Counted from the stretch's first letter, positions 17,756-26,960 are shown. The stretch is 64,000 nucleotides of DNA from Frigidibacter sp037095735 (GCF_037095735.1 NZ_JBAWKD010000006.1:62001-126000); one strand, 5' to 3'. Program-made: numbers and translations. Notes: a model not told the origin generated them from the sequence alone.

Positions 17756-20068
17756 TCAGGCCATTGCGGTCTGCGGGGCCCGGAGGGTGATCGCCTCGTC
17801 GAGCGGGTGCGCGAGGTCGATCGCGATCTCGATCGCGCCGAGGCCCGCGCCGCGGCGCAGGGTCCAGCGGCCGGGGCCGTCGTCGGTCAGGGCGAAGGCG
17901 CCGGTCAGGAAGGTCGCGGGCTGGGTCGCGCGCAGCGCCATCATCTGGCCCAGAAGCCGGGACTTGGCCCGCGCCAGACCCTGCTTGGGGCCCTCGAGCG
18001 CCGCGAGCGCGACGGGCAGGCGGTTGTCGGGATCGGTGAGGCCGAAGGCGCCAAGCTCGGTGCCACGATAGAGGTCGGGCAGACCCGGCATCGCGAGCTT
18101 CAGCGCAAGCTGCGCCAGCGACAGCGTCTCGCCGAGGGCCGCGATCCGCAAAAGCGCCACCGGCGGCTCTTCGGCCCAGTCGGCGATCAGCGCGCGGGCG
18201 CAGGCAAGGACCGGCGCCTCGGCCGCGGCATCGGGATAGGGCCAGAACGTGACCTGCTTGGCCTCGCGCATCGCCTTTTCCATGTGACCGGCGAGACGGT
18301 CCGCAAGGTCGCCGCGACCGTCCTCCCAGATCGCGACGGCGCTTTGCGCCAGATACCACAGGGTGGCGCGGTCGATCCCCTCGGCCTCGGGCCGGGCGCG
18401 CAGGCCGCGGTAGAGGGCGAAGAATTCCTCGGGCAGGTGGCCGAGGGCCACGAGGCGCATCCGTGCATCCTCGGACCGCTTGGTGTCATGCGACGAGGTC
18501 AGCGTCAGCGCCGCCGGCCAGAGCGCCAGACGTTCGGCGCAGAGGGCGGCGAAGGCCTCGGTCGAAAGGCAGGGCGCGTCGGGTTCGGCGCCGACCTCGT
18601 TGGCGGCGAGATAGGGGGTGTGGCGGAAGCCCGCGGTGTCCTCGAGCGATTTCGCGATCAGTGCGCCCGAGACCTGCTGGAAGCGGCAGGCAAGGCGGCA
18701 GGCCTGCGCGCTGTCGCCCGCGGCCATCGCCGCGCCCAGCGCCCGCAGCACCCGGTCGCTGCGCAGCCCCGCCGCGGCATCGTCCATCACCTGCGACCAG
18801 AGCGCCAGATCCTCGGCCCGGGCCGGACCGGCGGCGAAATAGGTGCGGTAGCGCGGCACCGCGAGCAGCAGCGCCAGCACCGCCTCGCGCAGCGCCTCGG
18901 GCCCCGCCTCGAGATGCGGCATCGCCGTCACCACCTCTTGCGCGAGATGGCCGAGCTGCACAAGTTCGGCCGAGAGGTCGCGGCGGATCACCTCGTTCTT
19001 CGCGGCGATCAGCGCGTCGTGGAAACTGCCCTCGTCGCCGGTCTCGCGCCGCCACAGCTCGGTCAGCCGTGCGACGCCCGCCGGATCTGCCAGCAGCCCC
19101 GCGATCGCGCGACCGGCCTCGTAACCGGTGGTGCCGGCCACCGGCCAGTCCGGGTCCAGCGCCTCGTCCCCCGACAGGATCTTCTCGACCCAGACCGGGC
19201 AGCCCGGCAGGCGGGTCGTCAGCCGCTCGAGATAGGCGGCAGGATCGGCGAGCCCGTCGATGTGATCGACCCGCAGCCCCTGCACCAGCCCCGCGCCTAC
19301 CAGATCGAAGATCAGCGCATGCATGTCCTCGAACACCGCCCGGTCCTCGACCCGCATCCCGATCAGCGAGGTGACGTTGAAGAACCGCCGGTGGGTGATC
19401 GCGTCGCGTTCCATCTCCCAATGCGCCAGCCGCCAGGGCTGGCGGGCCAGCAGGTCGCGCAAGGTGTCGGCAGAGAGAGGACCCACGGGCGGCACGTCCC
19501 CGGGCCCGCCTTGGGGCGCGAGCGGCACCGACAGCCCTGCAAGGCGCAGCACCGGCCCGTCGGCCTCGGCCGCGATCTCGGGCGCCTCGTCCTCAAGCAC
19601 CGTTTCAAGGGGTGCGCCCAGCATCGGCAGCAACAGCGGGCGCGACCAGTCGATGTCGAAATGCCCGGCATAGCGGCTGGCCTGCCCGTGGCGCAGCACG
19701 TCGCGCAGCCAGGGGTTCTCGAACCCGAAGGCGGTGTGGTTCGGCACGATGTCGAGGATCACGCCGATCCCCTGCCCCGCCGCGGCCCGCGCCAGTCGCT
19801 CGAACCCCGCGCGCCCGCCCAGCGCCGGGTCGATCTGATCGGGCCGGGTCACGTCATAGCCGTGGGTCGAGCCAGACTGGGCGGTGAAGATCGGCGAGAG
19901 ATAGAGGTGGCTGACCCCGAGCCCGGCGAGATAGGGCAGCCAGCGCTCGGCTTCGGCGAAGTCGACGCCGTCACGCAGCTGCAGCCGGTAGGTCGCGGTG
20001 GCATGGGTCAGCGCGGCGGGAAGACGGGGATTGGCGGTGGCTTCGGCGATCATCGGGTCCTCCGGCAC
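17756..20068 (-). CDS. treY: Malto-oligosyltrehalose synthase
   Basis: A 770-residue GH13 enzyme that converts the reducing end of a malto-oligosaccharide into an alpha,alpha-1,1 (trehalosyl) linkage. The N-terminus 'ATYRLQLRDGVDFAEAERWLPYLAGLGVSHLYLSPIF' then 'GSTHGYDVTRPDQIDPALGG' is diagnostic of TreY. 'VILDIVPNHTAF' carries conserved region I, 'GLRVDHIDGLADP' region II (nucleophile Asp) and 'VEKILSGDEALD' region III (acid/base Glu). The length fits the family (720-830). It lies 4 bp after treZ, so the two form the TreY-TreZ pathway of trehalose synthesis from glycogen. No glycogen genes adjoin. Confidence 0.95.
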   Translation of the reverse strand: MPEDPMIAEATANPRLPAALTHATATYRLQLRDGVDFAEAERWLPYLAGLGVSHLYLSPIFTAQSGSTHGYDVTRPDQIDPALGGRAGFERLARAAAGQGIGVILDIVPNHTAFGFENPWLRDVLRHGQASRYAGHFDIDWSRPLLLPMLGAPLETVLEDEAPEIAAEADGPVLRLAGLSVPLAPQGGPGDVPPVGPLSADTLRDLLARQPWRLAHWEMERDAITHRRFFNVTSLIGMRVEDRAVFEDMHALIFDLVGAGLVQGLRVDHIDGLADPAAYLERLTTRLPGCPVWVEKILSGDEALDPDWPVAGTTGYEAGRAIAGLLADPAGVARLTELWRRETGDEGSFHDALIAAKNEVIRRDLSAELVQLGHLAQEVVTAMPHLEAGPEALREAVLALLLAVPRYRTYFAAGPARAEDLALWSQVMDDAAAGLRSDRVLRALGAAMAAGDSAQACRLACRFQQVSGALIAKSLEDTAGFRHTPYLAANEVGAEPDAPCLSTEAFAALCAERLALWPAALTLTSSHDTKRSEDARMRLVALGHLPEEFFALYRGLRARPEAEGIDRATLWYLAQSAVAIWEDGRGDLADRLAGHMEKAMREAKQVTFWPYPDAAAEAPVLACARALIADWAEEPPVALLRIAALGETLSLAQLALKLAMPGLPDLYRGTELGAFGLTDPDNRLPVALAALEGPKQGLARAKSRLLGQMMALRATQPATFLTGAFALTDDGPGRWTLRRGAGLGAIEIAIDLAHPLDEAITLRAPQTAMA

Positions 20069-20071
20069 TGG

Positions 20072-21850
20072 TCAAGAATGGGTGGGTCGGATGCGGCAGT
20101 CGAGCGCGAAAGCGTCCGCGCCGTAGCGTCCAAGTCGGAAATCGCAGTTGTCCCAGGGGACCGCGGCCTCGGGCGGCGTCCCGAGACTTGCGCGGATCTG
20201 CAGGCTGCCAGCGGCGAAGTCCCAGCACGCCTCGACCGCTTTCGACCCCGTCGCCAGCACCTCCGGCACGCCGGTGCGGCCCGAGGCGATCAGCGGCAGG
20301 ATGGCGCGTGCCCTGAGCGCCAGCAGCTCGCGCGTCAGGGCCAGCCAGTCGGCAGCACGGGCGGGATCGCCGCGATAGGGGCGCGACATCTCGAAGGTCT
20401 CGACCGCGATCGGGTCCGGCACCTCGCCGCCGAAGCCCTTGAATTTCGCGAATTCCGCGGCGCGGCCCTTGCGGGTGGCCGAGGCGAGCGGCTCCGGGAA
20501 ATCGGCGAAGAAGCAGAAGGGCGCGGTCTCGCCGGCCTCTTCGCCCATGAAAAGCATCGGCACGAAGGGGGCGAGCAGCAGCAGCGCATGGGCGGTGCGC
20601 GCGGCCTCTTCCCCCGCCAGTGCGATCAGCCGGTCGCCGCGGGCGCGGTTGCCGATCTGGTCATGGGTCTGGTTGGCATTGACGAAGGCGGTGACCGGCA
20701 GATGCGCCGAAGGTTCGCCCCGCGCCTCGGCGCCCGCTGGGCGCGGCTGGCCCTGGTCGACCTGCCCCTCGGCCAGCGCGCGGATCAGATCCCCCAGCGG
20801 ATCGACGGCGAAGGGGGCGTAATAGCCCTCGTCCTCGCCAGTCAGCAGGCAGTGCAGCGCGTGATGGTAGTCGTCGTTCCATTGCGCATCGAAGCCGCCC
20901 GCCTGGGGATCGGTCAGGCCGGCAAGGTTGCGCTCGTCCTCGAGGATCAGCCAGACCTCGCGCCCGCCGCCGGCGCTGCGCGCGGTCAGCGCGACCTCGT
21001 CCAGCACGTGACGGGCCGAGGCGTCGACGATCTGGTGGGCCGCGTCGATGCGCAGCCCGTCGATGCGATAGTCGCGGACCCACATCGCGACGTTCGACAG
21101 CACGAAGTCGCGCACCTCGGGCCGCTCGAAGGCGATGCCCGCGCCCCAGGGGGTGTGGCGGTCCGCATCGAAGAAGGCGGGCGCGATCTCGTGCAGATAG
21201 GCGCCATCGGGGCCGAAGTGGTTGTAGACCACGTCGAGGATCACGGCGATCCCCACCGCATGGGCCGCGGCAACGAAGGCGGCCATCTCGGCGGGCGTGC
21301 CGTAGGCGGGATGCGGGGCAAAGGGCAGCACGCCGTCATAGCCCCAGCCGCGGTCGCCGGTGAACTGTCCGACCGGCATCAGCTCGACCGCGGTGATGCC
21401 CAGCGCGGCCAGTCCCGGCAGGCGCTTCGCCGCGGCGGCGAAAGTGCCCTCGGGCGTGAAGAGCCCGAGATGCAGCTCGAGGATCACCGCCTCGGACCAA
21501 GGGCGGCCATGCCATTGCGCCTCGGACGCGGGCCAGTCGAAGCGGGTATCGACAAGGCGCGAGGCCGCATGGACATCGCCCGCCTGCGCCCGTGCGGCCG
21601 GGTCGGGGCGCGGTCCGTCGCCAAGGTCGAAGGCATAGGTGTCGCCAGCTTCGGCGGGCGCATCCAGCGTGAACCCGCCCCGCCCGTCTGCAATCATCGC
21701 CAGGGCGCGGCCCTGCAGCAGCAGCGCGGCCCGGTCATGCCCGGGCGCCCAGAGCTCGAAGCGCCAGCGCCTGTCGCCGATCGGCACAGCGCCCCAGACC
21801 CGCGTAGGCGCGGCGACAGCAGGCGAACTCTGGCGGTCTGACAGGTCCAT
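20072..21850 (-). CDS. treZ: Malto-oligosyltrehalose trehalohydrolase
   Basis: A 592-residue GH13 enzyme that releases trehalose from the TreY product. The N-terminal beta-sandwich (about residues 15-100, 'RVWGAVPIGDRRWRFELWAP') is followed by the catalytic barrel. Region I is 'VILDVVYNHFGPDGAY', region II 'GLRIDAAHQIVDA', region III 'LILEDERNLAG' and region IV 'NANQTHDQIGNRARGDR', matching TreZ. The start is set at 21850 (MDLSDRQSSPAVAAPTRVWG); the frame extends upstream but overlaps thpR. It is the first gene of the treZ-treY pair. Trehalose made here is typically an osmoprotectant. Confidence 0.95.
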   Translation of the reverse strand: MDLSDRQSSPAVAAPTRVWGAVPIGDRRWRFELWAPGHDRAALLLQGRALAMIADGRGGFTLDAPAEAGDTYAFDLGDGPRPDPAARAQAGDVHAASRLVDTRFDWPASEAQWHGRPWSEAVILELHLGLFTPEGTFAAAAKRLPGLAALGITAVELMPVGQFTGDRGWGYDGVLPFAPHPAYGTPAEMAAFVAAAHAVGIAVILDVVYNHFGPDGAYLHEIAPAFFDADRHTPWGAGIAFERPEVRDFVLSNVAMWVRDYRIDGLRIDAAHQIVDASARHVLDEVALTARSAGGGREVWLILEDERNLAGLTDPQAGGFDAQWNDDYHHALHCLLTGEDEGYYAPFAVDPLGDLIRALAEGQVDQGQPRPAGAEARGEPSAHLPVTAFVNANQTHDQIGNRARGDRLIALAGEEAARTAHALLLLAPFVPMLFMGEEAGETAPFCFFADFPEPLASATRKGRAAEFAKFKGFGGEVPDPIAVETFEMSRPYRGDPARAADWLALTRELLALRARAILPLIASGRTGVPEVLATGSKAVEACWDFAAGSLQIRASLGTPPEAAVPWDNCDFRLGRYGADAFALDCRIRPTHS

Positions 21851-21966
21851 GACGTCTCGATGTCGAGGGGATGCAAGGTCAGAACCAGCGAAACCCCGGA
21901 CGGTTCCTGCACCGCAGCAAAAAGCCGCGATCCCCGGCACTTGGCGCGGGACGCTCGGGTGGATGC

Positions 21967-22506
21967 TCAGGAAAGCGGCAGAACCAGCGGATAGTCCTGA
22001 AGACGCTCGTAGCGCGCGCCGTCGGCGTGCAGCCAGGACCGGAACAGGCCGAAGCTGCGGGCTGCGACAGGCGGCGGCGACAGGCCGATGTTCGCGGCCA
22101 CGATCCGGTCGAGCGCCGGCCCGCCCCGCAGCCCGCGCGCCAGGGTGATATGCGGGCGGAAGCGGCGGCGGGGCAGGATGAGCCCTGCCCCGGCGAGGCG
22201 GCTGCCGAGGCGATCCTGCAGACCAAGCAGCCCGGGCTCCGGCGCGACGACCGCGTGCAGCGACAGCCGGCCCCGCGCTCCGTAACTGCCAAGCCCCTGC
22301 AGCCGCAGCCACACCGGCCCCGCCTGCAGGGCTTCGGCCGCCCAGGCGGCTTCCTCGGCCCTGGGTTCGTCGAGTTCGCCAAGGAAATGAAGGGTCAGGT
22401 GCAGGTCCTCCTCACCCAGCGCGTGGCCGCCGGGAAGCACTTCGGCAAGCCCGGCCAGCTGCGCGGCGAGACCCGGAGGAAGGCACAGGGCGAAAAAGAG
22501 GCGCAT
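21967..22506 (-). CDS. thpR: RNA 2',3'-cyclic phosphodiesterase (2H/LigT family)
   Basis: A 179-residue 2H phosphoesterase. Both catalytic HxTx motifs are present: HLTL at residues 36-39 and HITL at 119-122. It starts MRLFFALCLPPGLAAQLAGL, the usual ThpR N-terminus, and the length is typical. The family hydrolyses 2',3'-cyclic phosphates on RNA ends. It is upstream of treZ on the same strand with a 116-bp gap, and may or may not share its transcript. Confidence 0.92.
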   Translation of the reverse strand: MRLFFALCLPPGLAAQLAGLAEVLPGGHALGEEDLHLTLHFLGELDEPRAEEAAWAAEALQAGPVWLRLQGLGSYGARGRLSLHAVVAPEPGLLGLQDRLGSRLAGAGLILPRRRFRPHITLARGLRGGPALDRIVAANIGLSPPPVAARSFGLFRSWLHADGARYERLQDYPLVLPLS

Positions 22507-22623
22507 GGCCCGAAGCTAGATCGGGTCGCGCGCGGGGGAAAGGGCGGTTCCGCTGCGCGGGCCCCTCGGCGGGCCTTGCGGCGGCGGCCGGCTTGGTCTA
22601 AATCCCCCTCACCTCAAGCGGAC

Positions 22624-22697
22624 GGCGGGTTGGCGGAGAGGTTACGCAGCGGATTGCAAATCCGTGAAGACCGGTTCGATTCCGGTACCCGCCTCCA
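22624..22697 (+). tRNA. tRNA-Cys (anticodon GCA)
   Basis: The cloverleaf is readable by eye. Acceptor GGCGGGT (22624-22630) pairs with ACCCGCC (22687-22693), discriminator T, and CCA is encoded at 22695-22697. The anticodon loop TTGCAAA sits in a GGAT/ATCC-type stem giving GCA, and the T arm holds GGTTCGATTCC. The length is 74 nt. Confidence 0.96.
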
Positions 22698-23073
22698 ACA
22701 CTTTCCCGATTTCGGCTCGCCCCTCCCAATGTTCTTCCCAAGATGGCGTTCCTGCGCCAATTGGCGGACGGCCGATCCGTTCCTTTCCTGCGCAACGTTC
22801 AGTCCTCTGCGGTGATTTCTGCGGTGCTGCACTTTCATGAACGCGCCTTGTCGCGCCATCGGTTCGAGCGCAATGGCGATTGATGCGGGTCTGGACCTCT
22901 GCGATCTGCCGATCCGAGTCGCGGGAGCCGATGCGCTCGCCGAAGGCTTGAAACAATTCATCCGCATCTCGGCCCGACTTCGGACGTGCTAGCCGACCAT
23001 ACGTTTCCGGTTGGTTCGTCCAACGCGTCGTGTTTGGCGCAGCATGAAGTTTCGGACGCACAGGAATGAGAGG
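22698..23073. other. Inter-tRNA region without a recognisable gene
   Basis: These 376 bp lie between tRNA-Cys and the opposite-strand tRNA-Arg. Sample lines count at about 60-62% G+C, lower than the coding sequence around it. A 51-codon plus-strand frame begins with the ATG near 22838 and ends at the TAG near 22993. Minus-strand frames run through the tRNA itself and are shadows. None resembles a protein I know. It could be a decayed remnant of something once integrated at a tRNA, but no integrase motif or repeated tRNA end is seen. Confidence 0.45.
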
Positions 23074-23151
23074 TGGCGAGCCGTGGAGGACTCGAACCCC
23101 CGACCTGAGAATTAGAAGTTCCCTGCTCTAATCCAGCTGAGCTAACGGCCC
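23074..23151 (-). tRNA. tRNA-Arg (anticodon UCU)
   Basis: Read on the minus strand, the acceptor GGGCCGT pairs with ACGGCTC (one G-U), followed by discriminator G and an encoded CCA ending at 23074. The anticodon stem GGGAA/TTCTC encloses loop CTTCTAA, anticodon TCT. The T arm is GGGGG-TTCGAGT-CCTCC. The length is 78 nt, and it should read AGA (and AGG by wobble), rare codons in this GC-rich genome. Confidence 0.95.
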
Positions 23152-23538
23152 TCACCGCCGTTGGCTGTATCGTCGCGGCTTGGGACAAGTCAACTCCGGT
23201 TCGGCCTCGCGCGAGGCTCGAGAGACCGGGCAAGTTTGGCTGCCTTGACGCGGTGACCAACCGCAGGGTCCGCTGAGCGATAGCGGAACATGGCGGATGG
23301 GTGCAGTCGTCCGGCGGACCTGGTTCAGCCGGCCACGACCGGGCCGTTCCCCTGTCGCGCGCGATACTCCGGCTGGCGCCGACGACCCGAACACGCTCGC
23401 GCGCGCAAGATCGATCGGCAGATCGACACCGGGAACTCGCGCGATCCGCGGGCGCGGGCAGCGCCTGCCACCCTGCCCTGCTGCCCCATGGGCCCTCGGG
23501 CCGTGCGTCACGGCCGGAGGGCGAGACGATGGCGGGGT
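23152..23538. other. Non-coding stretch upstream of tRNA-Arg, 387 bp
   Basis: This stretch must contain the tRNA-Arg promoter (minus strand) and the 3' flank of ychF. A small inverted repeat GCCTCG-CG-CGAGGC is visible near 23209-23222. Short open frames here are Arg/Ala/Pro-rich and without family resemblance. I see no structured RNA I can name. Confidence 0.45.
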
Positions 23539-24636
23539 TCAGGCGTTGAACAGGAAGTGCAGGACGTCGCCGTCCTTGACCTCGTAGGTCTTGCCCTCGA
23601 CGCGGAACTTGCCGGCCTCGCGGGCGCCCGCCTCGCCGTTGCCGGCGACGTAGTCGGCGTAGCCGACGGTTTCCGCGCGGATGAAGCCCTTCTCGAAGTC
23701 CCCGTGGATCACGCCCGCGGCCTGCGGCGCCAGCGTGCCCTTGTGGATCGTCCAGGCGCGGGCCTCTTTCGGGCCGACGGTGAAATAGGTCTGCAGCCCC
23801 AGCAGGTCGTAGCCCGCGCGGATCAGCCGGTCGAGCCCGGCCTCGTCGAGCCCCATCTCCTCAAGGAACATCGCCTGTTCTTCGGCGTCGAGCTGGCTGA
23901 TCTCTTCCTCGATCCGGGCCGAGATCACCACCGTCGCCGCGCCCTGCTCTGCCGCCATCTTCGCGACCCGCTCGGATTGCGAATTGCCCTTCGCGGCCGA
24001 GGCTTCCTCGACGTTGCAGACGTAGAGGACCGGCTTCGCGGTCAGAAGCTGCAGCATGTCCCAGGCGCGACGGTCATCCTCGGCCACGGCCACGGTGCGG
24101 GCGGGCTTGCCGCCCTCGAGCACCGCCAGCGCGACGCGCAGCAGCCGGTCCTGATCGACCGCCTCCTTGTCGCCGCCCTTGAGCTTGCGCGCGAGGTTCG
24201 CCAGCCGCCGCTCGATCGATTCCATGTCGGCGATCATCAGCTCGGTCTCGATCGTCTCGGCATCCGCGATCGGATCGACGCGGCCCTCGACATGGGTGAT
24301 GTCGCCATCCTCGAAGCAGCGCAGGACATGGGCGATCGCATCCGTCTCGCGGATGTTCGCGAGGAACTGGTTGCCGAGGCCCTCGCCCTTGCTCGCGCCC
24401 TTCACGAGGCCGGCGATGTCGACGAAGGTGATCCGCGTCGGGATGATCTGCTTCGAGCCGGCGATCGCGGCCAGCTTGTCCAGCCGCGGGTCGGGCACGG
24501 CCACGTCGCCGACGTTCGGCTCGATCGTGCAGAACGGGAAGTTGGCGGCCTGCGCCGCCGCGGTGCGGGTCAGCGCGTTGAAGAGGGTGGACTTGCCGAC
24601 GTTCGGCAGCCCGACGATGCCCATGCGAAAGCCCAT
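23539..24636 (-). CDS. ychF: Redox-regulated ribosome-binding ATPase YchF/Obg-like
   Basis: A 365-residue OBG-family P-loop protein. G1 is 'MGIVGLPNVGKSTLFNALTR' (residues 5-24), the switch region is 'ANFPFCTIEPNVGDVAVPD', and G3 is 'FVDIAGLVKGASKGEGLGNQFL'. A coiled-coil region follows 'VEGRVDPIADAETIETELMI'. The C-terminal TGS domain ends '...FEKGFIRAETVGYADYV' and 'VKDGDVLHFLFNA', which is the diagnostic YchF C-terminus. YchF prefers ATP over GTP, binds ribosomes and modulates translation and oxidative-stress responses. It is the only gene of its transcription unit here. Confidence 0.96.
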   Translation of the reverse strand: MGFRMGIVGLPNVGKSTLFNALTRTAAAQAANFPFCTIEPNVGDVAVPDPRLDKLAAIAGSKQIIPTRITFVDIAGLVKGASKGEGLGNQFLANIRETDAIAHVLRCFEDGDITHVEGRVDPIADAETIETELMIADMESIERRLANLARKLKGGDKEAVDQDRLLRVALAVLEGGKPARTVAVAEDDRRAWDMLQLLTAKPVLYVCNVEEASAAKGNSQSERVAKMAAEQGAATVVISARIEEEISQLDAEEQAMFLEEMGLDEAGLDRLIRAGYDLLGLQTYFTVGPKEARAWTIHKGTLAPQAAGVIHGDFEKGFIRAETVGYADYVAGNGEAGAREAGKFRVEGKTYEVKDGDVLHFLFNA

Positions 24637-24772
24637 GCTTCCCTCCGGTTCGCGGTGAAATCAAAGTTCCGGGGGCTTTTAGGCAAAGGCCCGCGCGGGC
24701 GCAAGCGACGGGCTCGTCGCCGGGGGCGAGTTGCGGTATGTTTATATCAACGCAAATCCCGTGGAGGACGGC

Positions 24773-25189
24773 ATGAGCTTCGATCCCTACCTGCATTTCC
24801 AGGGCACCTGCGCCGAGGCGATGGAGTTATATCGCGACTGGTTCGGTGGCACGTTGACCGTCATGCGCTATGCCGATGCACCGCCCGGCGCCGCGCCGGT
24901 GCCGGAAGGGGCGGCGGGAGATCTGGTGATGCATGCCGCGCTGGAACTGGACGGGCGGGTGCTGATGGCCTCGGACTTCCCGCCGGGCTGGGGCGAGGCA
25001 CAGAAGGCGGTGACGATCTCGCACGCGGTGACGGATCCGACGGCGGCCGAGACGCTGTTCGCGCGGATGCTGGCCGAGGGGGGCGAGGTGATCATGCCCT
25101 TCGCGGCCACATTCTTCTCGCCCGGGTTCGGCATGCTGCGCGACCGCTTCGGGACGCATTGGATGATCCTGGTGCCGCAGGCGGGCTGA
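24773..25189 (+). CDS. VOC-family protein (PhnB/glyoxalase-like)
   Basis: A 138-residue protein of the vicinal oxygen chelate fold, starting MSFDPYLHFQGTCAEAMELY. The PhnB-type pattern is visible: 'YRDWFGGTLTVMRYADAPPG' and, near the end, 'FAATFFSPGFGMLRDRFGTHWMIL'. In that last motif W-x-x-x-x-D-x-F-G-x-x-W is typical of the PhnB subgroup. A GGAGG eight bases before the ATG supports this start over an in-frame one 14 codons upstream. Members are mostly uncharacterised and some lack metal-dependent activity. It diverges from ychF. Confidence 0.85.
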   Translation: MSFDPYLHFQGTCAEAMELYRDWFGGTLTVMRYADAPPGAAPVPEGAAGDLVMHAALELDGRVLMASDFPPGWGEAQKAVTISHAVTDPTAAETLFARMLAEGGEVIMPFAATFFSPGFGMLRDRFGTHWMILVPQAG

Positions 25190-25262
25190 GACGTCGAAAC
25201 AATTGCAGCGTGCGCCCGCTCAGGTAGACTCACGCCGTTGTGGGCAATGTATTGGTGCGATC

Positions 25263-26960
25263 ATGGGAACGAGTGACAAGAGCCTGCCGCCGGATGAAAT
25301 GTGGCCGCCCGGCGGGCCGAGGCCGGTCAACGTGGCGCTGGCCTGCCAGGGCGGCGGGGCGCAGACGGCCTTCACCGCGGGCGCGCTGAGCCTGCTGCTG
25401 GAGCGGGTCAAAGACGGCGACACGCGGTTCCGCATCGTCGGGCTCAGCGGCACCTCGGGCGGGGCGATCTGCGCCGCGCTCACCTGGCGCGACCTGCTGC
25501 TGGGCGTTCCCGAGGGCGGCAGCAGCGTCGAGCGGTTCTGGAAGACCGGTTACCCCGCGGGCAACGCGGCCTTCGGCGGCGGCAGCCTGACCGAAGACTG
25601 GCTGCGCCTGTGGCAGGGCGGGCATGTCTTCGGGCAGAACACGGCCGCGTCCCTGCGCAACTGGAGCGCCGCCGCTGCGGCGTGGATGACCGACCTCGCC
25701 TGGGTCGCGACGCCGTTCCAGCCGGAGGTCGGGCTGAAGGCAGGCTATTGGAAGCAGCTTTTCGACACGATCGACGCAACGGTGCCGGGACAGATGGCCG
25801 ATCAGATCGCCGACCTGATGCGTCCGGCCTTCGTCCATGCCGCCGCGCGCCCCGAACTCAGGCCACTGGCGACGTTCTGGGCAGAGCTTCTGGACCTGTC
25901 GCCGCTGCACAGCCGCAGCCTTTTGTCCGAGACCGCCCCGCCGCTCGCCCGGCGCGACTTCGACGTGCTCGACGCCTTTCGCGCGGTCCTCGCGCAACAT
26001 CTGGATAAGGACACATTAGAGCGACTTGGCCTCGAGATCTCCGGGCGCGACCACAGCGGACACTTCGTGCCGGAGCTGCTGATCGGGGCCGCCGATGCGG
26101 TCTCGGCGACGGTGCAGGGCGCAGGCAGCGAGCCGTCCGACGCACCCGACGTGGCTGCCGCCAAGGCGCGCACCCGCGCGCTGTCGGAGCCCGGTGCACC
26201 GCACCGCTGGGCCGGCGCGACCAATTACCGGATCTTCCGCGGCTCGGAACGGCTCGACGACCTGCTGGACTGCCTGCTGGCCAGCGCCGCGATCCCCGAG
26301 GTGATGCGCGGGGTGGCAATGGACGGCACCGTGATGTGGGACGGTCTCTATGCGGGAAACCCGCCGATCTCAGACCTGCCGGACGTCCAGTCAGAGCCGG
26401 GCAGCCGGCCGACGCGTCCCGAACTCGCTCGCGACACACGTCAATCCGACGACCCCGACGAGATCTGGGTGATCCGCATCAACCCGATGCGCATCCCCCC
26501 GGGCAAGGCCGGCCATGTGCTGTCGGACGCTGCGGAAATCGCGGACCGGCGCAACGAGCTGTCGGGCAACCTGCCGATGTTGCAGGAGATCCAGCAGGTG
26601 ATGCGGATCGGCGGCGTGACCCGCAACGCGGGGAAGCCGGACGCGCGCTACTATCGCCCGGTGGCCTTCGGTTTCATCGACATGTCCGAAGACCTTGCCA
26701 GCACGCTCGACCACCCGTCGAAGATGAACACCTCTGCCTCCCAGATCGCGGCGCTGTTCGCAGACGGGCAGGCGCAGATGGCCGCCTTCCTGACCCGCTG
26801 GCAAACTGGCGTCGCGCGCCAGACCCAACCTGTTCAGCCCCAGCCGATCCCGGCCCAGCCGATCCCGGCCCAGCCCGTCGCGGCCCAACCCGACCCGGCG
26901 TCCGTCGCGCCCCCGTCCCCGGCAGCGCCCGGGAATGGGCCGCGGCAGGCGCCCACCTAG
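25263..26960 (+). CDS. Patatin-like phospholipase with Pro/Gln-rich tail
   Basis: A 565-residue patatin-domain lipid acyl hydrolase. The oxyanion glycines are 'LACQGGGAQTAFTAGALSLL' (residues 27-46), the nucleophile Ser65 lies in GTSGG ('IVGLSGTSGGAICAALTW'), and the Asp of the dyad is in 'VMWDGLYAGNPPISDL'. Here the usual DGG is DGL, a variant I believe occurs in this subfamily. The last 50 residues are low-complexity Pro/Gln/Ala with QPIPA-type pentad repeats encoded by a 15-bp tandem repeat, a probable disordered tail. No signal peptide is seen. The start at 25263 has a weak ribosome-binding site, and a more upstream frame start lacks support. Function in this organism is not known. Confidence 0.87.
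   Translation: MGTSDKSLPPDEMWPPGGPRPVNVALACQGGGAQTAFTAGALSLLLERVKDGDTRFRIVGLSGTSGGAICAALTWRDLLLGVPEGGSSVERFWKTGYPAGNAAFGGGSLTEDWLRLWQGGHVFGQNTAASLRNWSAAAAAWMTDLAWVATPFQPEVGLKAGYWKQLFDTIDATVPGQMADQIADLMRPAFVHAAARPELRPLATFWAELLDLSPLHSRSLLSETAPPLARRDFDVLDAFRAVLAQHLDKDTLERLGLEISGRDHSGHFVPELLIGAADAVSATVQGAGSEPSDAPDVAAAKARTRALSEPGAPHRWAGATNYRIFRGSERLDDLLDCLLASAAIPEVMRGVAMDGTVMWDGLYAGNPPISDLPDVQSEPGSRPTRPELARDTRQSDDPDEIWVIRINPMRIPPGKAGHVLSDAAEIADRRNELSGNLPMLQEIQQVMRIGGVTRNAGKPDARYYRPVAFGFIDMSEDLASTLDHPSKMNTSASQIAALFADGQAQMAAFLTRWQTGVARQTQPVQPQPIPAQPIPAQPVAAQPDPASVAPPSPAAPGNGPRQAPT
26841..26885 (+). repeat. 15-bp tandem repeat, three copies, inside the patatin gene
   Basis: CAGCCGATCCCGGCC occurs exactly twice in tandem (26841-26855, 26856-26870), with a third diverged copy at 26871-26885. 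It encodes QPIPA-QPIPA-QPVAA in the protein tail. Being a multiple of three, copy-number change by slippage would lengthen or shorten the tail without frameshift. Confidence 0.85.

Noticed and set aside
22614..23061. Minus-strand frames through tRNA-Cys ending in GIEPVFTDLQSAA-like or ESNRSSRICNPL-like sequence
   Set aside because: These are the familiar spurious proteins produced by translating a tRNA-Cys antisense; the tRNA folds perfectly.
23152..23538. Possible structured RNA near tRNA-Arg
   Set aside because: I looked for SRP RNA, tmRNA and RNase P landmarks and found none; the single small inverted repeat is not enough.
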